Shown here in pieces: positions 17,155-25,761 of a DNA stretch of 44,742 nucleotides; the first letter of the stretch is position 1, and each line of letters opens with the position of its first letter. Source of the DNA: Terriglobia bacterium (GTDB lineage: Bacteria; Acidobacteriota; Terriglobia; Bryobacterales; Bryobacteraceae); assembly GCA_020073365.1 (NCBI GenBank), contig JAIQFL010000049.1:1-44742 (forward strand). Direction: 5' to 3'. The notes under the pieces were generated by a model. The model did not search any database. It saw nothing but the letters and a program-made list of their open reading frames with translations, and was not told where the DNA came from. The translations under genes and the position numbers were made by a program.

Positions 17155-18681
17155 TCAGTGCCTTACTACGTTGATCGACCGCCATCCGGAGTTTCCCGCG
17201 GCATCGTAAGCCCGAATGGTGACTGCCGTGTTGCCTACCAGCAGCGGCACGTCCGCAAACCATGTGGTGGTACCGGAGGCGCTGCCTGAATCCCCATTGG
17301 AAGTGGTCCACTTCACTGCCGTGACTCCCACGTCGTCGCTGGCCGTCCCGATGATCCGGATGGACGCCGACGTGGTGGAGACGATGGTCGTGCTCGGTGA
17401 AACGATACGGAGCGATGGCGGGGTGGTTTCCGCAATGGGTGGCTTGACAGGGGGCTGCACCGGTGGTTGGACGGGCGGCTGCACCGGTGGTTGGACGGGC
17501 GGCTGCACCGGTGGCTGAACGGGAGGTTGGACGGGTGGCTGGGTAGGCGTCTGCGAACCTGCGGCACCATAGAGGTCCCGGATTCCAGCGATGTCATCGT
17601 CGGTCAATCCGGACGAGAACCGGTAATAGGGATACATTACGGCGCCCGGATGGTCGGAATGCCCCAACCCCAGTGCGTGTCCCGCTTCGTGCAGGGCCAC
17701 CGAAAACAGATCTACGCTGGCGCCGGCGTGCCAGTCCTCGTCCGCATCCAGGTGCATGTCGCCCGCGATTGGCTCGGCGTTGGGCGGCGAGGGATAGAAC
17801 GTGTGGGCCAGGACACCGCCCGGCCCGTCGAAGGGATAGGCGTCGCCATGCGCGCCGCGTGCGAACAGAATGGCAATGGTGCGCACGGCGTCCGACTGCT
17901 TCCCAGGCGACAAGCTGATGTTGCCGTACTTTTGCCACTCTCCGAAGGCGCGCTCGATCTCGCCCTTCACGGCGCTCTGGTCCACCTTATCCGTCAGGGA
18001 CTGAAAGAAGTACTGCAACGGCACGCTGCCGGAGGAATCCTTGGACCAGCCCCGGCCGACTTCCACGTATTGCGCGATCGGCCCTGCCTCGGTGATCGGA
18101 CCAGCGCATCCCATCACCGGACTGCCCGCCACCAGGTCCGCCGACGCGGGTAAGATGTAGGCCACCAGGTCCGACGCCGCCAGCCCTGCGATGCCGCTAT
18201 AGTTCCCCGCCAGCAGTAATTGGCCGGGAAGGAGGTACGGATTGGCCAGGACATCGAAGCCCTGTGCCACCGCCAAGGCGCGCTCCTGGAGCGGGTCCGC
18301 ATCGGCATGGAAGAGCACCAGGTAGGCTCCCGCGGTGCTTGCGTCCAAGGCGGGTGAGATCTTATCGGCTGCTTCCAGGCGGCCCGACCAGGTGACGTCC
18401 AGTCCATCCAGGTCGACGGGACCATCGCTCGAAACCATCAGAGCCGAGTCCGGAACATATCCCAGGATGCGGATATGGCGGCGCGCCAGCTCACTCCGGA
18501 TGGCCGGCCCCGGGAACGCACTGAACTGCAGGATATAGTGCGACCCAACGGGCAGGGCTTCGGCCCGTTGTGCGGCCCGGGAAAGTGGACGCACCGTCCG
18601 ATTCTTGAGCCGTATGGCGCCCTGCGCCCAACCGCTCTGTCCGATCAGGAGCAATGCGATTCCTGCAGCCGCCAGTTTCAT
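17155..18681 (-). CDS. Secreted matrixin-like (M10) metalloprotease with PPVQ linker and Ig-like C-terminus
   Basis: I start at the ATG at 18681 (508 residues) because a Sec signal peptide begins there (about 1-20, ending GWAQ) and GAGG lies 9 bases upstream; the longer frame to 18741 adds no domain. Residues about 20-190 form a beta-rich pro-like region. The catalytic domain has the zinc site HEAGHALGLGH at 331-341 and the Met-turn GAVMYP nearby, typical of matrixins. A linker of about eight PPVQ repeats (residues about 381-413) leads to an Ig/cadherin-like domain (SPSTTIVSTTSASIRIIGTA, DAAGNSGWRS). The protein is probably exported and acts outside or in the periplasm. It is divergent from the NHL-repeat gene with a 76-base shared upstream region. 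Confidence 0.88.
   Translation of the reverse strand: MKLAAAGIALLLIGQSGWAQGAIRLKNRTVRPLSRAAQRAEALPVGSHYILQFSAFPGPAIRSELARRHIRILGYVPDSALMVSSDGPVDLDGLDVTWSGRLEAADKISPALDASTAGAYLVLFHADADPLQERALAVAQGFDVLANPYLLPGQLLLAGNYSGIAGLAASDLVAYILPASADLVAGSPVMGCAGPITEAGPIAQYVEVGRGWSKDSSGSVPLQYFFQSLTDKVDQSAVKGEIERAFGEWQKYGNISLSPGKQSDAVRTIAILFARGAHGDAYPFDGPGGVLAHTFYPSPPNAEPIAGDMHLDADEDWHAGASVDLFSVALHEAGHALGLGHSDHPGAVMYPYYRFSSGLTDDDIAGIRDLYGAAGSQTPTQPPVQPPVQPPVQPPVQPPVQPPVQPPVQPPVKPPIAETTPPSLRIVSPSTTIVSTTSASIRIIGTASDDVGVTAVKWTTSNGDSGSASGTTTWFADVPLLVGNTAVTIRAYDAAGNSGWRSINVVRH
17446..17542. repeat. Tandem repeat encoding the PPVQ linker
   Basis: Near-identical 12-base units, mostly alternating so that the period appears as 24 bases (GGTTGGACGGGCGGCTGCACC type), encode successive PPVQ on the minus strand. 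Such arrays change length by slippage, so linker length probably varies between strains. Confidence 0.85.
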
Positions 18682-18757
18682 CGATCCGGTCCTCAAATAC
18701 CCTTTTCGAGCTAGTTGAGAGTTTCTTGAGGCTGGAGCCACCTTATTTCTATCCGGG

Positions 18758-20941
18758 ATGAAGCTCTTCTGGTGTACGGTGGCGATCCTGTCGTGGATCG
18801 CGACTGTTGGCGGAGCGACCGATAGCCGCGTCCCCTATCGCATCGAAACCGTGGCCGGAAGCGCCCGCATGGGCGATGGCGGACCCGCCGCCATCGCCCA
18901 GATCGGCGCCATACAGGGAATCGCGCTGGACCGGTTTGGCAATCTCTATCTCTCCGATACCGACCATCATCGCGTCCGAAAAGTAAGCAGCGCGGGTGTG
19001 ATCACGACGGTCGCGGGAACGGGCGCGGCGGGCTTCAGCGGCGACGGCGGGCCGGCCACGTCGGCCCAACTCAACCTGCCATACGGGTTGGCGGTGGATC
19101 CGGGCGGGTCGGTTTACGTCGCCGACCTGGGCAACCAGCGCGTACGGCGCATCGACCCGAGTGGTGCGATCATGACCGTGGCGGGTACGGGTGCCAAGGG
19201 GTCATCCGGCGACGGCGGCCCGGCAGCGGCGGCGCAACTGGCCACGCCCCGCAACCTGGTGGTGGACGCCTCCGGCAACCTCTACATCTCGGAATTCGAG
19301 GGGCATCGAGTACGACGGGTCTCCCCGGACGGTACCATCTCGACCGCGGCCGGAACAGGAGCCGCGGGATTCCAGGGTGACGGCGCACCGGCCACCGGTG
19401 CCCAACTGAACTTTCCCGCGGGCCTGGCCCTGGACGGCTTCGGCGCGTTGTATGTGGCCGATTCCAACAACAACCGGGTGCGGAAAATCGTCCCCGGCGG
19501 CATCATAACCACGGTTCTCGGAGACTCCGGCGGCTTGGCGACCCCCCACGCAGTGGCGGTGGACAGCCTCGGAACCATCTACGTCGCCGACAGTGCCGGC
19601 ACCGTGGTCTACGCTTATCCGGCAGCCGGCAAACCGAGCTTGTTCGCGGGTGGGTGGTTCCGAGGTTTCCAGGGAGATGGCGGCCCGGCCGCGGAAGCCG
19701 AACTCACGAATGTGCTCGATCTCGCCCGAGACCTCAGCGGCAACGTCTTCCTGGCGGACGACGTGCGCGTCCGCAAGGTGGACCTCCAGGGCAAGATCCA
19801 GACCGTGGCGGGTGACGGCTACTATCACGCCGTGGGGGATGGCGGCAGCGCCACCGACGCGCTGCTCCATCTGCCGTCCGCAGTTGCGTTGGACCAGGCG
19901 GGCAATCTCCTGATTGCAGACACAGGCACCCAGCGTGTGCGACAGGTGCTCCCCTCGGGGACCATCGCCACACTGGCTGGAGTTGGGGAGCCGGTTTGGT
20001 GGATCGCCCTGGAGCAGATCCCCGCGGCATCCGCCGGCCTGAATCTTCCCATGGGCGTGGCGGCAGATCCCCAAGGGAACATATTCATTGCGGATACCTA
20101 TAACCACCGCATCCGGAAGGTAGGCACCGACGGGCTCATGGTCACCGCAATGGGCACATCGGACGGGGGAATCGGCCCCGACGGCCTGCCGCCCACCCAG
20201 ACCCAGTTACGCGGGCCGCAGGCGGTTTGTCTCGACCGGGCGGGTGTCCTGTATGTCGTGGACACCTCCAATCACCGGGTCTTGCGGGTGGCTTCGAGCG
20301 GCCTGGTGGAGAGCGTCGCAGGCACCGGTTTCCCGGGCGATACGGGCGACGGCGGGCCGGCTCGCGCGGCGCAACTCAACCAGCCCAGCGCCTGCGCCTT
20401 GGATTCCTTCGGCAACCTGTTCATCGCGGACACCTGGAACCATCGCATCCGCAAGGTGACGCCAGCCGGAGTCATCACTACCGTGGCGGGCAAGGGCGAT
20501 GCGGGCTTCTCGGGCGACGAAGGCCCGGCGGCGGCGGCGCGGATTCAAGCGCCGCGCGGGGTGGCGGTGGACGACAGCGGCGACATCTACCTGGCCGACA
20601 CTGCCAACCATCGCATCCGGCAGGTGACTCCCGACGGGGCGATCCACACCATCGCGGGCCAGGACGCCGCCGGCTTCAAAGGCGATGGGGGGCCGGCGAC
20701 GGCGGCGCTCCTCTATTCTCCCGGTGGCCTGTTTCTGGACGGCTTGGGCGCGCTCTACTTCGCTGACACGGGCAACGACCGCGTACGCCGTTTGGCGCCG
20801 GGAGCGCTGGGGATGTCCGACCCCGTGGCAAATCCGCTCGCGCTTTCCCCGGCCAATGCGGCCAGTCTGCGGCCGGGCCCTTTGGCCCCGGGTGAGTTCG
20901 TGGTCCTTTCCGGAACGGCCTGGGGCCGGATTCCGCAGTAG
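18758..20941 (+). CDS. Exported NHL-repeat protein, frameshifted near its C-terminus
   Basis: The open frame encodes 727 residues with a Sec signal peptide (about 1-20, ending VGGATDS). About twelve NHL/teneurin-like repeats of 50-60 residues follow, each with a TVAGTG-x-GFSGDGGPA stretch, a P-x-G(L/V)AVD-G-LYVAD blade and an H/N-R-(V/I)RK(V/I) end. They should close into two beta-propellers. The last part (SPANAASLRPGPLAPGEFVV) enters a TIGR03437-type C-terminal domain common in Solibacter proteins, but the frame ends at TAG 20941. The domain continues in another frame downstream, so a one-base loss around 20917-20922 truncated the protein. The propellers may still be made. No enzymatic function is expected; surface or extracellular binding is the likely role. 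Confidence 0.82.
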   Translation: MKLFWCTVAILSWIATVGGATDSRVPYRIETVAGSARMGDGGPAAIAQIGAIQGIALDRFGNLYLSDTDHHRVRKVSSAGVITTVAGTGAAGFSGDGGPATSAQLNLPYGLAVDPGGSVYVADLGNQRVRRIDPSGAIMTVAGTGAKGSSGDGGPAAAAQLATPRNLVVDASGNLYISEFEGHRVRRVSPDGTISTAAGTGAAGFQGDGAPATGAQLNFPAGLALDGFGALYVADSNNNRVRKIVPGGIITTVLGDSGGLATPHAVAVDSLGTIYVADSAGTVVYAYPAAGKPSLFAGGWFRGFQGDGGPAAEAELTNVLDLARDLSGNVFLADDVRVRKVDLQGKIQTVAGDGYYHAVGDGGSATDALLHLPSAVALDQAGNLLIADTGTQRVRQVLPSGTIATLAGVGEPVWWIALEQIPAASAGLNLPMGVAADPQGNIFIADTYNHRIRKVGTDGLMVTAMGTSDGGIGPDGLPPTQTQLRGPQAVCLDRAGVLYVVDTSNHRVLRVASSGLVESVAGTGFPGDTGDGGPARAAQLNQPSACALDSFGNLFIADTWNHRIRKVTPAGVITTVAGKGDAGFSGDEGPAAAARIQAPRGVAVDDSGDIYLADTANHRIRQVTPDGAIHTIAGQDAAGFKGDGGPATAALLYSPGGLFLDGLGALYFADTGNDRVRRLAPGALGMSDPVANPLALSPANAASLRPGPLAPGEFVVLSGTAWGRIPQ

Positions 20942-21050
20942 CCGGCACGTTCGATTCGGGGATGCTCCCCAACCAGTTGGCCGGCTCGGAAGTGCGCTTC
21001 GACGGCCTCGCCGCACCGCTATTCTACGTACAGTCGAGCCAGATGGCAGT
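20923..21050 (+). pseudogene. Out-of-frame tail of the NHL protein (TIGR03437-type domain)
   Basis: In the frame shifted from the NHL gene, the sequence reads GLGPDSAVAGTFDSGMLPNQ, LAGSEVRFDGLAAPLFYVQS and SQMAVL, the natural continuation of a TIGR03437-type domain. Similarity stops near 21050, well before the domain's usual end, and unrelated DNA with an IS6 relic follows. The gene therefore suffered both a frameshift and a 3-prime truncation. Confidence 0.75.
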
Positions 21051-21100
21051 GTTGCAACTTTCAAGCGGCGGCACAAGAGAGGCACGATGCCGGCGTCGCA

Positions 21101-21577
21101 TCAGATTGCAATCTGGAACAGCCCAGCGATGAAATGGAGTTGGCGAACAATCTGACCGGCGCCCACCCACCTCGCTTGCCCCTTCCGAATCGCGTGCACC
21201 GCTTCGTAACCTTGGATCGTGCGGTTGGCTCCCCAGAACGAACGGAAGCCTTGGCTCGCTCGCACGCGTCGCTTGATGGCCCGATGATCTTGCTCCAAGA
21301 TGTGATTAAGGTATTGCACCGGCCGCAGTCGACATCGACGCCGCAGTGTGCCTTCTGACTTCAGCGCTTCAATTCAACGACTGGTGGGTAGGAAGGATTC
21401 TGGTCCACGTTGATTTACCCGCGGCGGTGGGTGGTTCGGTGAACACAATGCCTTTTGAAAGAACCGCTTGGCGGCTGCTGCATCGCGCTTGGCCGAGAGC
21501 AGAAAATCGATGCTGGCACCGGCCGAGTCCACGGCCCGATCCAAGTACGCCCATTTGCCTGTTACCCGCGGGGTGCC
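21101..21577 (-). pseudogene. IS6-family transposase fragment
   Basis: On the minus strand the C-terminal half of an IS6/IS240-type DDE transposase can be read across three frames: GKWAYLDRAVDSAGASIDFL and SAKRDAAAAKRFFQKAL, then INVDQNPSYPPVV with the second catalytic aspartate, then RPVQYLNHILEQDHRAIKRR with the catalytic glutamate, and GYEAVHAIRKGQ. At least two frameshifts occur between about 21320 and 21410, and the N-terminal half with the first aspartate is missing. No terminal inverted repeats were found. It is a dead element lying exactly where the NHL gene lost its end. Confidence 0.85.
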
Positions 21578-21649
21578 TAAGCTAAGGTGGTCGGATTAAA
21601 CCGGCGCTGGACGCGACGTTACGGGAGGGCAAAGAATCCCAGCCCGCGG

Positions 21650-24451
21650 TTATTTCCTGCCGCGCGCTTCGTGTTGTTCGCGGAGGAAGCGTGGGTCGTC
21701 CATGCGCGGGCTGTCGGGCGCCGGATCGAGCGGGTCCTTCACTTTAGCCGGGTCGAAGAGGGCAGGATCGATGGGGAGCACGCGGTAAGGCGCGAAGTCC
21801 GGCTCGCCGCCGAAGCAGTCGCTCAGATCCGAAGCGGCCGCATCGAACAGGTTCAACGGCGGCAGCCCCAGCAGGCGGAAGATCGTCTTCAGCAGGCCGG
21901 GGAAGCTGGAATTCACGTGCGACGCGTAGTTTTTGCGCGCGTAGGGGCTCACCACCATCAGCACGGTGCGGTGCGAATCGACGTGGTCCACGCCGCTCTG
22001 TGCATCGTCTTCCGTGACGAAAATGGCCATCTCACGCCACCAGGGGGTTTGCGAGAGAAACTCCACGATGCGGCCCAGCGCGTAGTCGTTATCGGCGATG
22101 TAGGACGCCATGTAGGGATACCCATCTTTGGCGCGCACGCGGGCGGTGTGGTCCTGGGGCAGGTGAATGTAAGTGAATTGCGGGAAGGGCTCGACGCCAT
22201 CCACATACTTCTGCCGGACCTCGGAGATGAATTGCGAGGCGCGGTACTGGTCCGGGATGTTGGTGTTGAACTGCGGGTACTCGCGCGAAGTGTTGCGGTA
22301 AAGCGGCTCGGGCATGGGCACGTTGGTGAGATAGCGCGCCCCGGTGGGCTTCATGCCGGGCTCCTCCTCCACGCCCGCCAATTCGAAGCCCTCGCCATAG
22401 TTGCGGAAGGAGATGCCGTGCCGGTCGAGGTGATGCCAGATGGCGCCGGCCTCGAGCTGCTCCTCCGGATGCACGGACGAATTGGATTGGGCGAAGGACA
22501 GGCGCCCGGGCGCCTTGGTCGGGAACCGGAATTCCTTCTCCCCTCCGTAGGAGGCCATTAGCGAGCTTTCGGTCCAGGCATTGGGGTAGGAGCCGACCAG
22601 CCAATGGTGGCCATCCACGCTGACCTCAGAGTCGGCATAGAAGTTGTCGCTGAAAGCGAAGCGGCTGGCCAGTTCGTGGTGGTTCGGGCTGACGTTGACG
22701 TTCTTCAGCACGGGCGGCGGTGGCTGCGAGCGGCGATCGGGGTTCACGGTGGCGTTGCGGCCGAAGCGCGCCAGGGCGGCGGCGCTCGCCACAGGTCCGT
22801 TGGAGGCGTTTGGAATATCGCCGAACATTTCGTCGAAGGTGCGGTTCTCCTTGACGATGAGGACAACGTGGCGGATGCCCACGGGCAGTGCCGGCGCCTC
22901 CTCCCGGGATGGCGTGAAGCCGGCGTTGCGCATGACCCGATCGGTGAGCGCGCTGATTTCCTCCGCCTTGGGGAGCGGGAAAACCGAGATCGAGCCGCGG
23001 CGGAAACTGCCCTGGAAGGTGTCCCGGATCGCCGGATCGCCGTTGGGCCCGGTGCCGTGGCCCTTGGCATTGACCACGTACACCGTGCCGCCATCCACCG
23101 CCGCGCGGGTAGGGAACCAGCCGACTGGCAGATGACCGATCAGGCGCATGTCGCGGGTGTCGATGACACCGACCGCGTTGATGCCCGCCTCGGCCACCAA
23201 CAGCCACTTCGCGGGAGCGTACCAGGTCAGTCCGATGGGCAGGACGCCGCGCAGTTTGTCCAGCCCGGGGACCCTGATCGGGATGGTGGTTTGAACACGA
23301 TTGGTACGCGCGTCCACCACCGTCACGGAATCGTTGTGCCCGTTGCTGACGAAGACGTATTCGCCGGCCACCGCGACTCCTGACGGGCTGCTGCCCCCCA
23401 GGCTGTCCTCTCCAAACGGCAGACCGGTACGGACGAGCGCTTGAAGCTTCGGCGCCGCCGGCCGGGTCAGGTCGATCACCGCCAGGGAGTTGGATTCGGG
23501 CACGTTGGGATCGCCCAGGCCGGGCACATCGACGGGTCCCTTTTCGGTATCGCGGCGCGCTCCCGCCGCCGCCTCGGGCGAGGGAAAGCCAAAAGCGGGG
23601 AACGGCAGGCCGGTCTCCAGCGCTCCTTTTCGAGTGGCGCCGGGCACCGGCTTATACTCGAACATCCCGATGTTGGTCACATAGGCCTTCCGTCCGTCGG
23701 CCGAGAGGGCGATCGAGAACGGCAGCCGGCCCAGCCGCAGCGATGCCAGAATGTGGCGCTTGCGCGTGTCGATGGCCACCAGGCGGAAGTTGGCCTGGTC
23801 CACCACATAAAGCAGGCCGCGTGCGCGGTCCAGCGCCAGGTCTCCGGCGTAGCTGTCCGCGAATCCTCCCTGGTTCAAATCGAAGACGTGCTTCCTGGCT
23901 CCGCTTCGCGGGTCGATCAGGCGGACGCGGCCGGAGTCGCCTTCCGAGGCGTAAAGCTCGTCTTCGCCGTTGAAGGCCAGCCCCATGAAGACGCTGTGCC
24001 AGTCGTCCTCTTCGGGCTCGGTGGCCGGTTCCCTCCGTTTCTGCGGAGCGATCCACTGGCGGACGTTCCAGGAGCCGTTTTCTTTTCGGAGAACGGTCAG
24101 TGAGTAGCGGTCGGGGCCTCCGTTGGCTGAAACCACCAGGTTGCCGCCAGGGCTGATAGCCAGGCCGAACGGTCCAGGCCCGGTGGTGTACTGCTGGCCC
24201 AGGGAAGCGACGAAGCGGCCGCCCGGAAGGACGCTCTCCGCGCCGGGCCGGCGGAGGGCGGAGCGATTGCCGGCGGGAGCGGTGTAGTCGGCGGCCAAAA
24301 GGTGGAAACAGAGAAAGCCGGCGAGAAGGCCGGCTGTAACCAGGATTGGCCGCCCTAATGGCTGGGGTGATGTGGGCGGCCAGGCTTCAGCCTGCCTGTC
24401 AGATCTGTTCGAAGTAGCGCTTGCGCTCCCAATCGGTGACCGCGGCGTCAT
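21650..24451 (-). CDS. YncE-like propeller fused to an alkaline-phosphatase-superfamily phosphoesterase
   Basis: About 933 residues if the ATG at 24451 is used. That start lies inside the end of the glutamine-synthetase-like gene, but no better start codon precedes the signal-peptide-like segment ILVTAGLLAGFLCFHLLAA. The first 480 residues are a seven-bladed YVTN propeller (PFGLAISPGGNLVVSANGG, LLYVVDQANFRLVAIDTRK, YVFVSNGHNDSVTVVDAR). From about residue 520 a phosphoesterase domain follows: HVVLIVKENRTFDEMFGD, FSDNFYADSEVSVDGHHW, IFVTEDDAQSGVDHVDSHR and VVSPYARKNY. These contain the metal-binding E/N, D and H residues of the phospholipase C/acid phosphatase clan. The protein is predicted periplasmic. 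It is the third gene of a minus-strand unit after the TonB receptor and the ligase. Confidence 0.85.
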   Translation of the reverse strand: MTPRSPIGSASATSNRSDRQAEAWPPTSPQPLGRPILVTAGLLAGFLCFHLLAADYTAPAGNRSALRRPGAESVLPGGRFVASLGQQYTTGPGPFGLAISPGGNLVVSANGGPDRYSLTVLRKENGSWNVRQWIAPQKRREPATEPEEDDWHSVFMGLAFNGEDELYASEGDSGRVRLIDPRSGARKHVFDLNQGGFADSYAGDLALDRARGLLYVVDQANFRLVAIDTRKRHILASLRLGRLPFSIALSADGRKAYVTNIGMFEYKPVPGATRKGALETGLPFPAFGFPSPEAAAGARRDTEKGPVDVPGLGDPNVPESNSLAVIDLTRPAAPKLQALVRTGLPFGEDSLGGSSPSGVAVAGEYVFVSNGHNDSVTVVDARTNRVQTTIPIRVPGLDKLRGVLPIGLTWYAPAKWLLVAEAGINAVGVIDTRDMRLIGHLPVGWFPTRAAVDGGTVYVVNAKGHGTGPNGDPAIRDTFQGSFRRGSISVFPLPKAEEISALTDRVMRNAGFTPSREEAPALPVGIRHVVLIVKENRTFDEMFGDIPNASNGPVASAAALARFGRNATVNPDRRSQPPPPVLKNVNVSPNHHELASRFAFSDNFYADSEVSVDGHHWLVGSYPNAWTESSLMASYGGEKEFRFPTKAPGRLSFAQSNSSVHPEEQLEAGAIWHHLDRHGISFRNYGEGFELAGVEEEPGMKPTGARYLTNVPMPEPLYRNTSREYPQFNTNIPDQYRASQFISEVRQKYVDGVEPFPQFTYIHLPQDHTARVRAKDGYPYMASYIADNDYALGRIVEFLSQTPWWREMAIFVTEDDAQSGVDHVDSHRTVLMVVSPYARKNYASHVNSSFPGLLKTIFRLLGLPPLNLFDAAASDLSDCFGGEPDFAPYRVLPIDPALFDPAKVKDPLDPAPDSPRMDDPRFLREQHEARGRK
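24316..24335. repeat. Short perfect hairpin in the phosphoesterase leader
   Basis: AGCCGGC-gagaag-GCCGGCT forms a 7-bp stem with a 6-base loop inside the signal-peptide coding region of the phosphoesterase gene. It could affect its translation. Confidence 0.6.
24381..24394. repeat. REP-like palindrome just after the ligase stop codon
   Basis: CAGGCT-tc-AGCCTG is a perfect palindrome in a GGC-rich context resembling the abundant CAGGCTGAAGCCTG repeats I know from Solibacter genomes. It begins 5 bases downstream of the glutamine-synthetase-like stop (24399, minus strand) and could stabilise or attenuate the message. It has no T-tract, so it is not a typical terminator. Confidence 0.6.
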
Positions 24452-25757
24452 AAGCGTCTTGCTCCGTATGAAAGAAGTGGGAATAATGTGCGGCCACCTC
24501 GGCGCCGAGCGCCTCGCGCACGAACTCGGACGATTCGAAGCAGGTGGTAGCATCGCGGAGCGTTGCCGGGATGGCCCGGACGGCCTTGGCCGCGTACATG
24601 TCGCCTTCGAAGATCGGCGGCGGCTCGGTCCGCCGGGCGATCCCATCCAGGCCGGAAGCCAGGGACGCCGCGAAGCAGAGATACGGGTTGCAGTCGGCGC
24701 CCGGAATGCGGCACTCGATGCGCAGGCTGGGGCCCTTGCCCACCACGCGGAAGCTGGCCGTGCGATTGTCATAGCTCCAGGCCAGACGGGTGGGCGCCCA
24801 CGATCCCGAGCGGTAACGCTTGTAGGAATTCACCGTGGGCGCGTAGAACACCATGAACTCCGGGACGTGAGCGATCCAGCCACCGAGAAACCACCGGAAG
24901 ACCTCGCTGCACCTCACGGGACCAAGCGGGTTTGGGCCTTCCATGATGCTTTGGCCATCCCTCCACAGGCTCAGGTGGAGGTGGCAGCTCGAACCGGCCT
25001 GGGGCGAATCGAATTTGGCCATGAAAGTGACGCTCATCCCCAACCGGTCGGCGACTTCCTTGAGGCATTGTTTGAAGATGACGTGGCGATCGGCCATGGT
25101 GAGCGCATCGCTGTAGCGCAGGTTCAATTCGTGCTGCCCTTTGCCCCATTCACCCTTGGAACATTCCACGGGAATGCCCGACTGGGTGAGGTGGCGACGC
25201 ACGGCCCCGTTCAGGGCTTCCTCGCGCGTGCCCTGTAGGACGTGGTAATCCTCCAGGTACCATCCGGCAGGCTCCAGGGAGACATATGCGGCCGCGGCCG
25301 CCTGCCGGTAGGACTGGTTGAAGATGTAGTACTCCAGTTCCGAGCCAGCCATGGCCTGGAACCCCATGGCGGAGGCGCGTTCGACCTGCCGGCGCAGGAT
25401 GGACCGCGGCGCTTGGGCGAGCAGCCCAGGCGCGTCGCGCGGGGTCAGGTCGCACACCACCAGCGCGGTCTTTTCGAGCCAGCTTGCGGCGCGCAGGGTG
25501 GCCAGGTCGGGAACCATATGGAAATCGCCGTATCCGCGTTCCCAGCTTGCGAGTTGATAGCCGGGCACGGGGTTCATGTTCATGTCCACGGTCAGCAGGT
25601 AGTCACAGGCATGCGTACCCTGCTGCGCGTTTTCCAGAAAGAAGCGGGCGTCCAGGCGCTTGCCTAACGGACGCCCGTACAGGTCGGTGAACGTCAGGAG
25701 AACGGTGTCGATCCGCCCATCGTCCACCGACTGGCGCAAGTCATCGAGAGAGAGCAT
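24399..25757 (-). CDS. Glutamine-synthetase-family ligase, probable gamma-glutamyl-amine synthetase
   Basis: I start at the ATG at 25757 (452 residues, MLSLDDLRQ), 4 bases after the TonB-receptor stop. The N-terminal beta-grasp has FTDLYGRPLGKRL; the catalytic domain has GSELEYYIF, KGEWGKGQHELNL, SSCHLHLSL, WSYDNRTASFRVV and RIECRIPGADCNPYL, which supply the usual glutamate, histidine and arginine ligands of ATP and glutamate. The NLYDLP adenylylation site of housekeeping GlnA was not seen. Size and context suit the PuuA/IpuC/GlnA4 group, which joins glutamate to an amine instead of ammonia. The divergent operon supplies a GATase-like hydrolase and two dehydrogenases, matching such pathways. 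A true ammonia-using enzyme cannot be excluded from sequence alone. Confidence 0.85.
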   Translation of the reverse strand: MLSLDDLRQSVDDGRIDTVLLTFTDLYGRPLGKRLDARFFLENAQQGTHACDYLLTVDMNMNPVPGYQLASWERGYGDFHMVPDLATLRAASWLEKTALVVCDLTPRDAPGLLAQAPRSILRRQVERASAMGFQAMAGSELEYYIFNQSYRQAAAAAYVSLEPAGWYLEDYHVLQGTREEALNGAVRRHLTQSGIPVECSKGEWGKGQHELNLRYSDALTMADRHVIFKQCLKEVADRLGMSVTFMAKFDSPQAGSSCHLHLSLWRDGQSIMEGPNPLGPVRCSEVFRWFLGGWIAHVPEFMVFYAPTVNSYKRYRSGSWAPTRLAWSYDNRTASFRVVGKGPSLRIECRIPGADCNPYLCFAASLASGLDGIARRTEPPPIFEGDMYAAKAVRAIPATLRDATTCFESSEFVREALGAEVAAHYSHFFHTEQDAYDAAVTDWERKRYFEQI

Positions 25758-25761
25758 TCGC

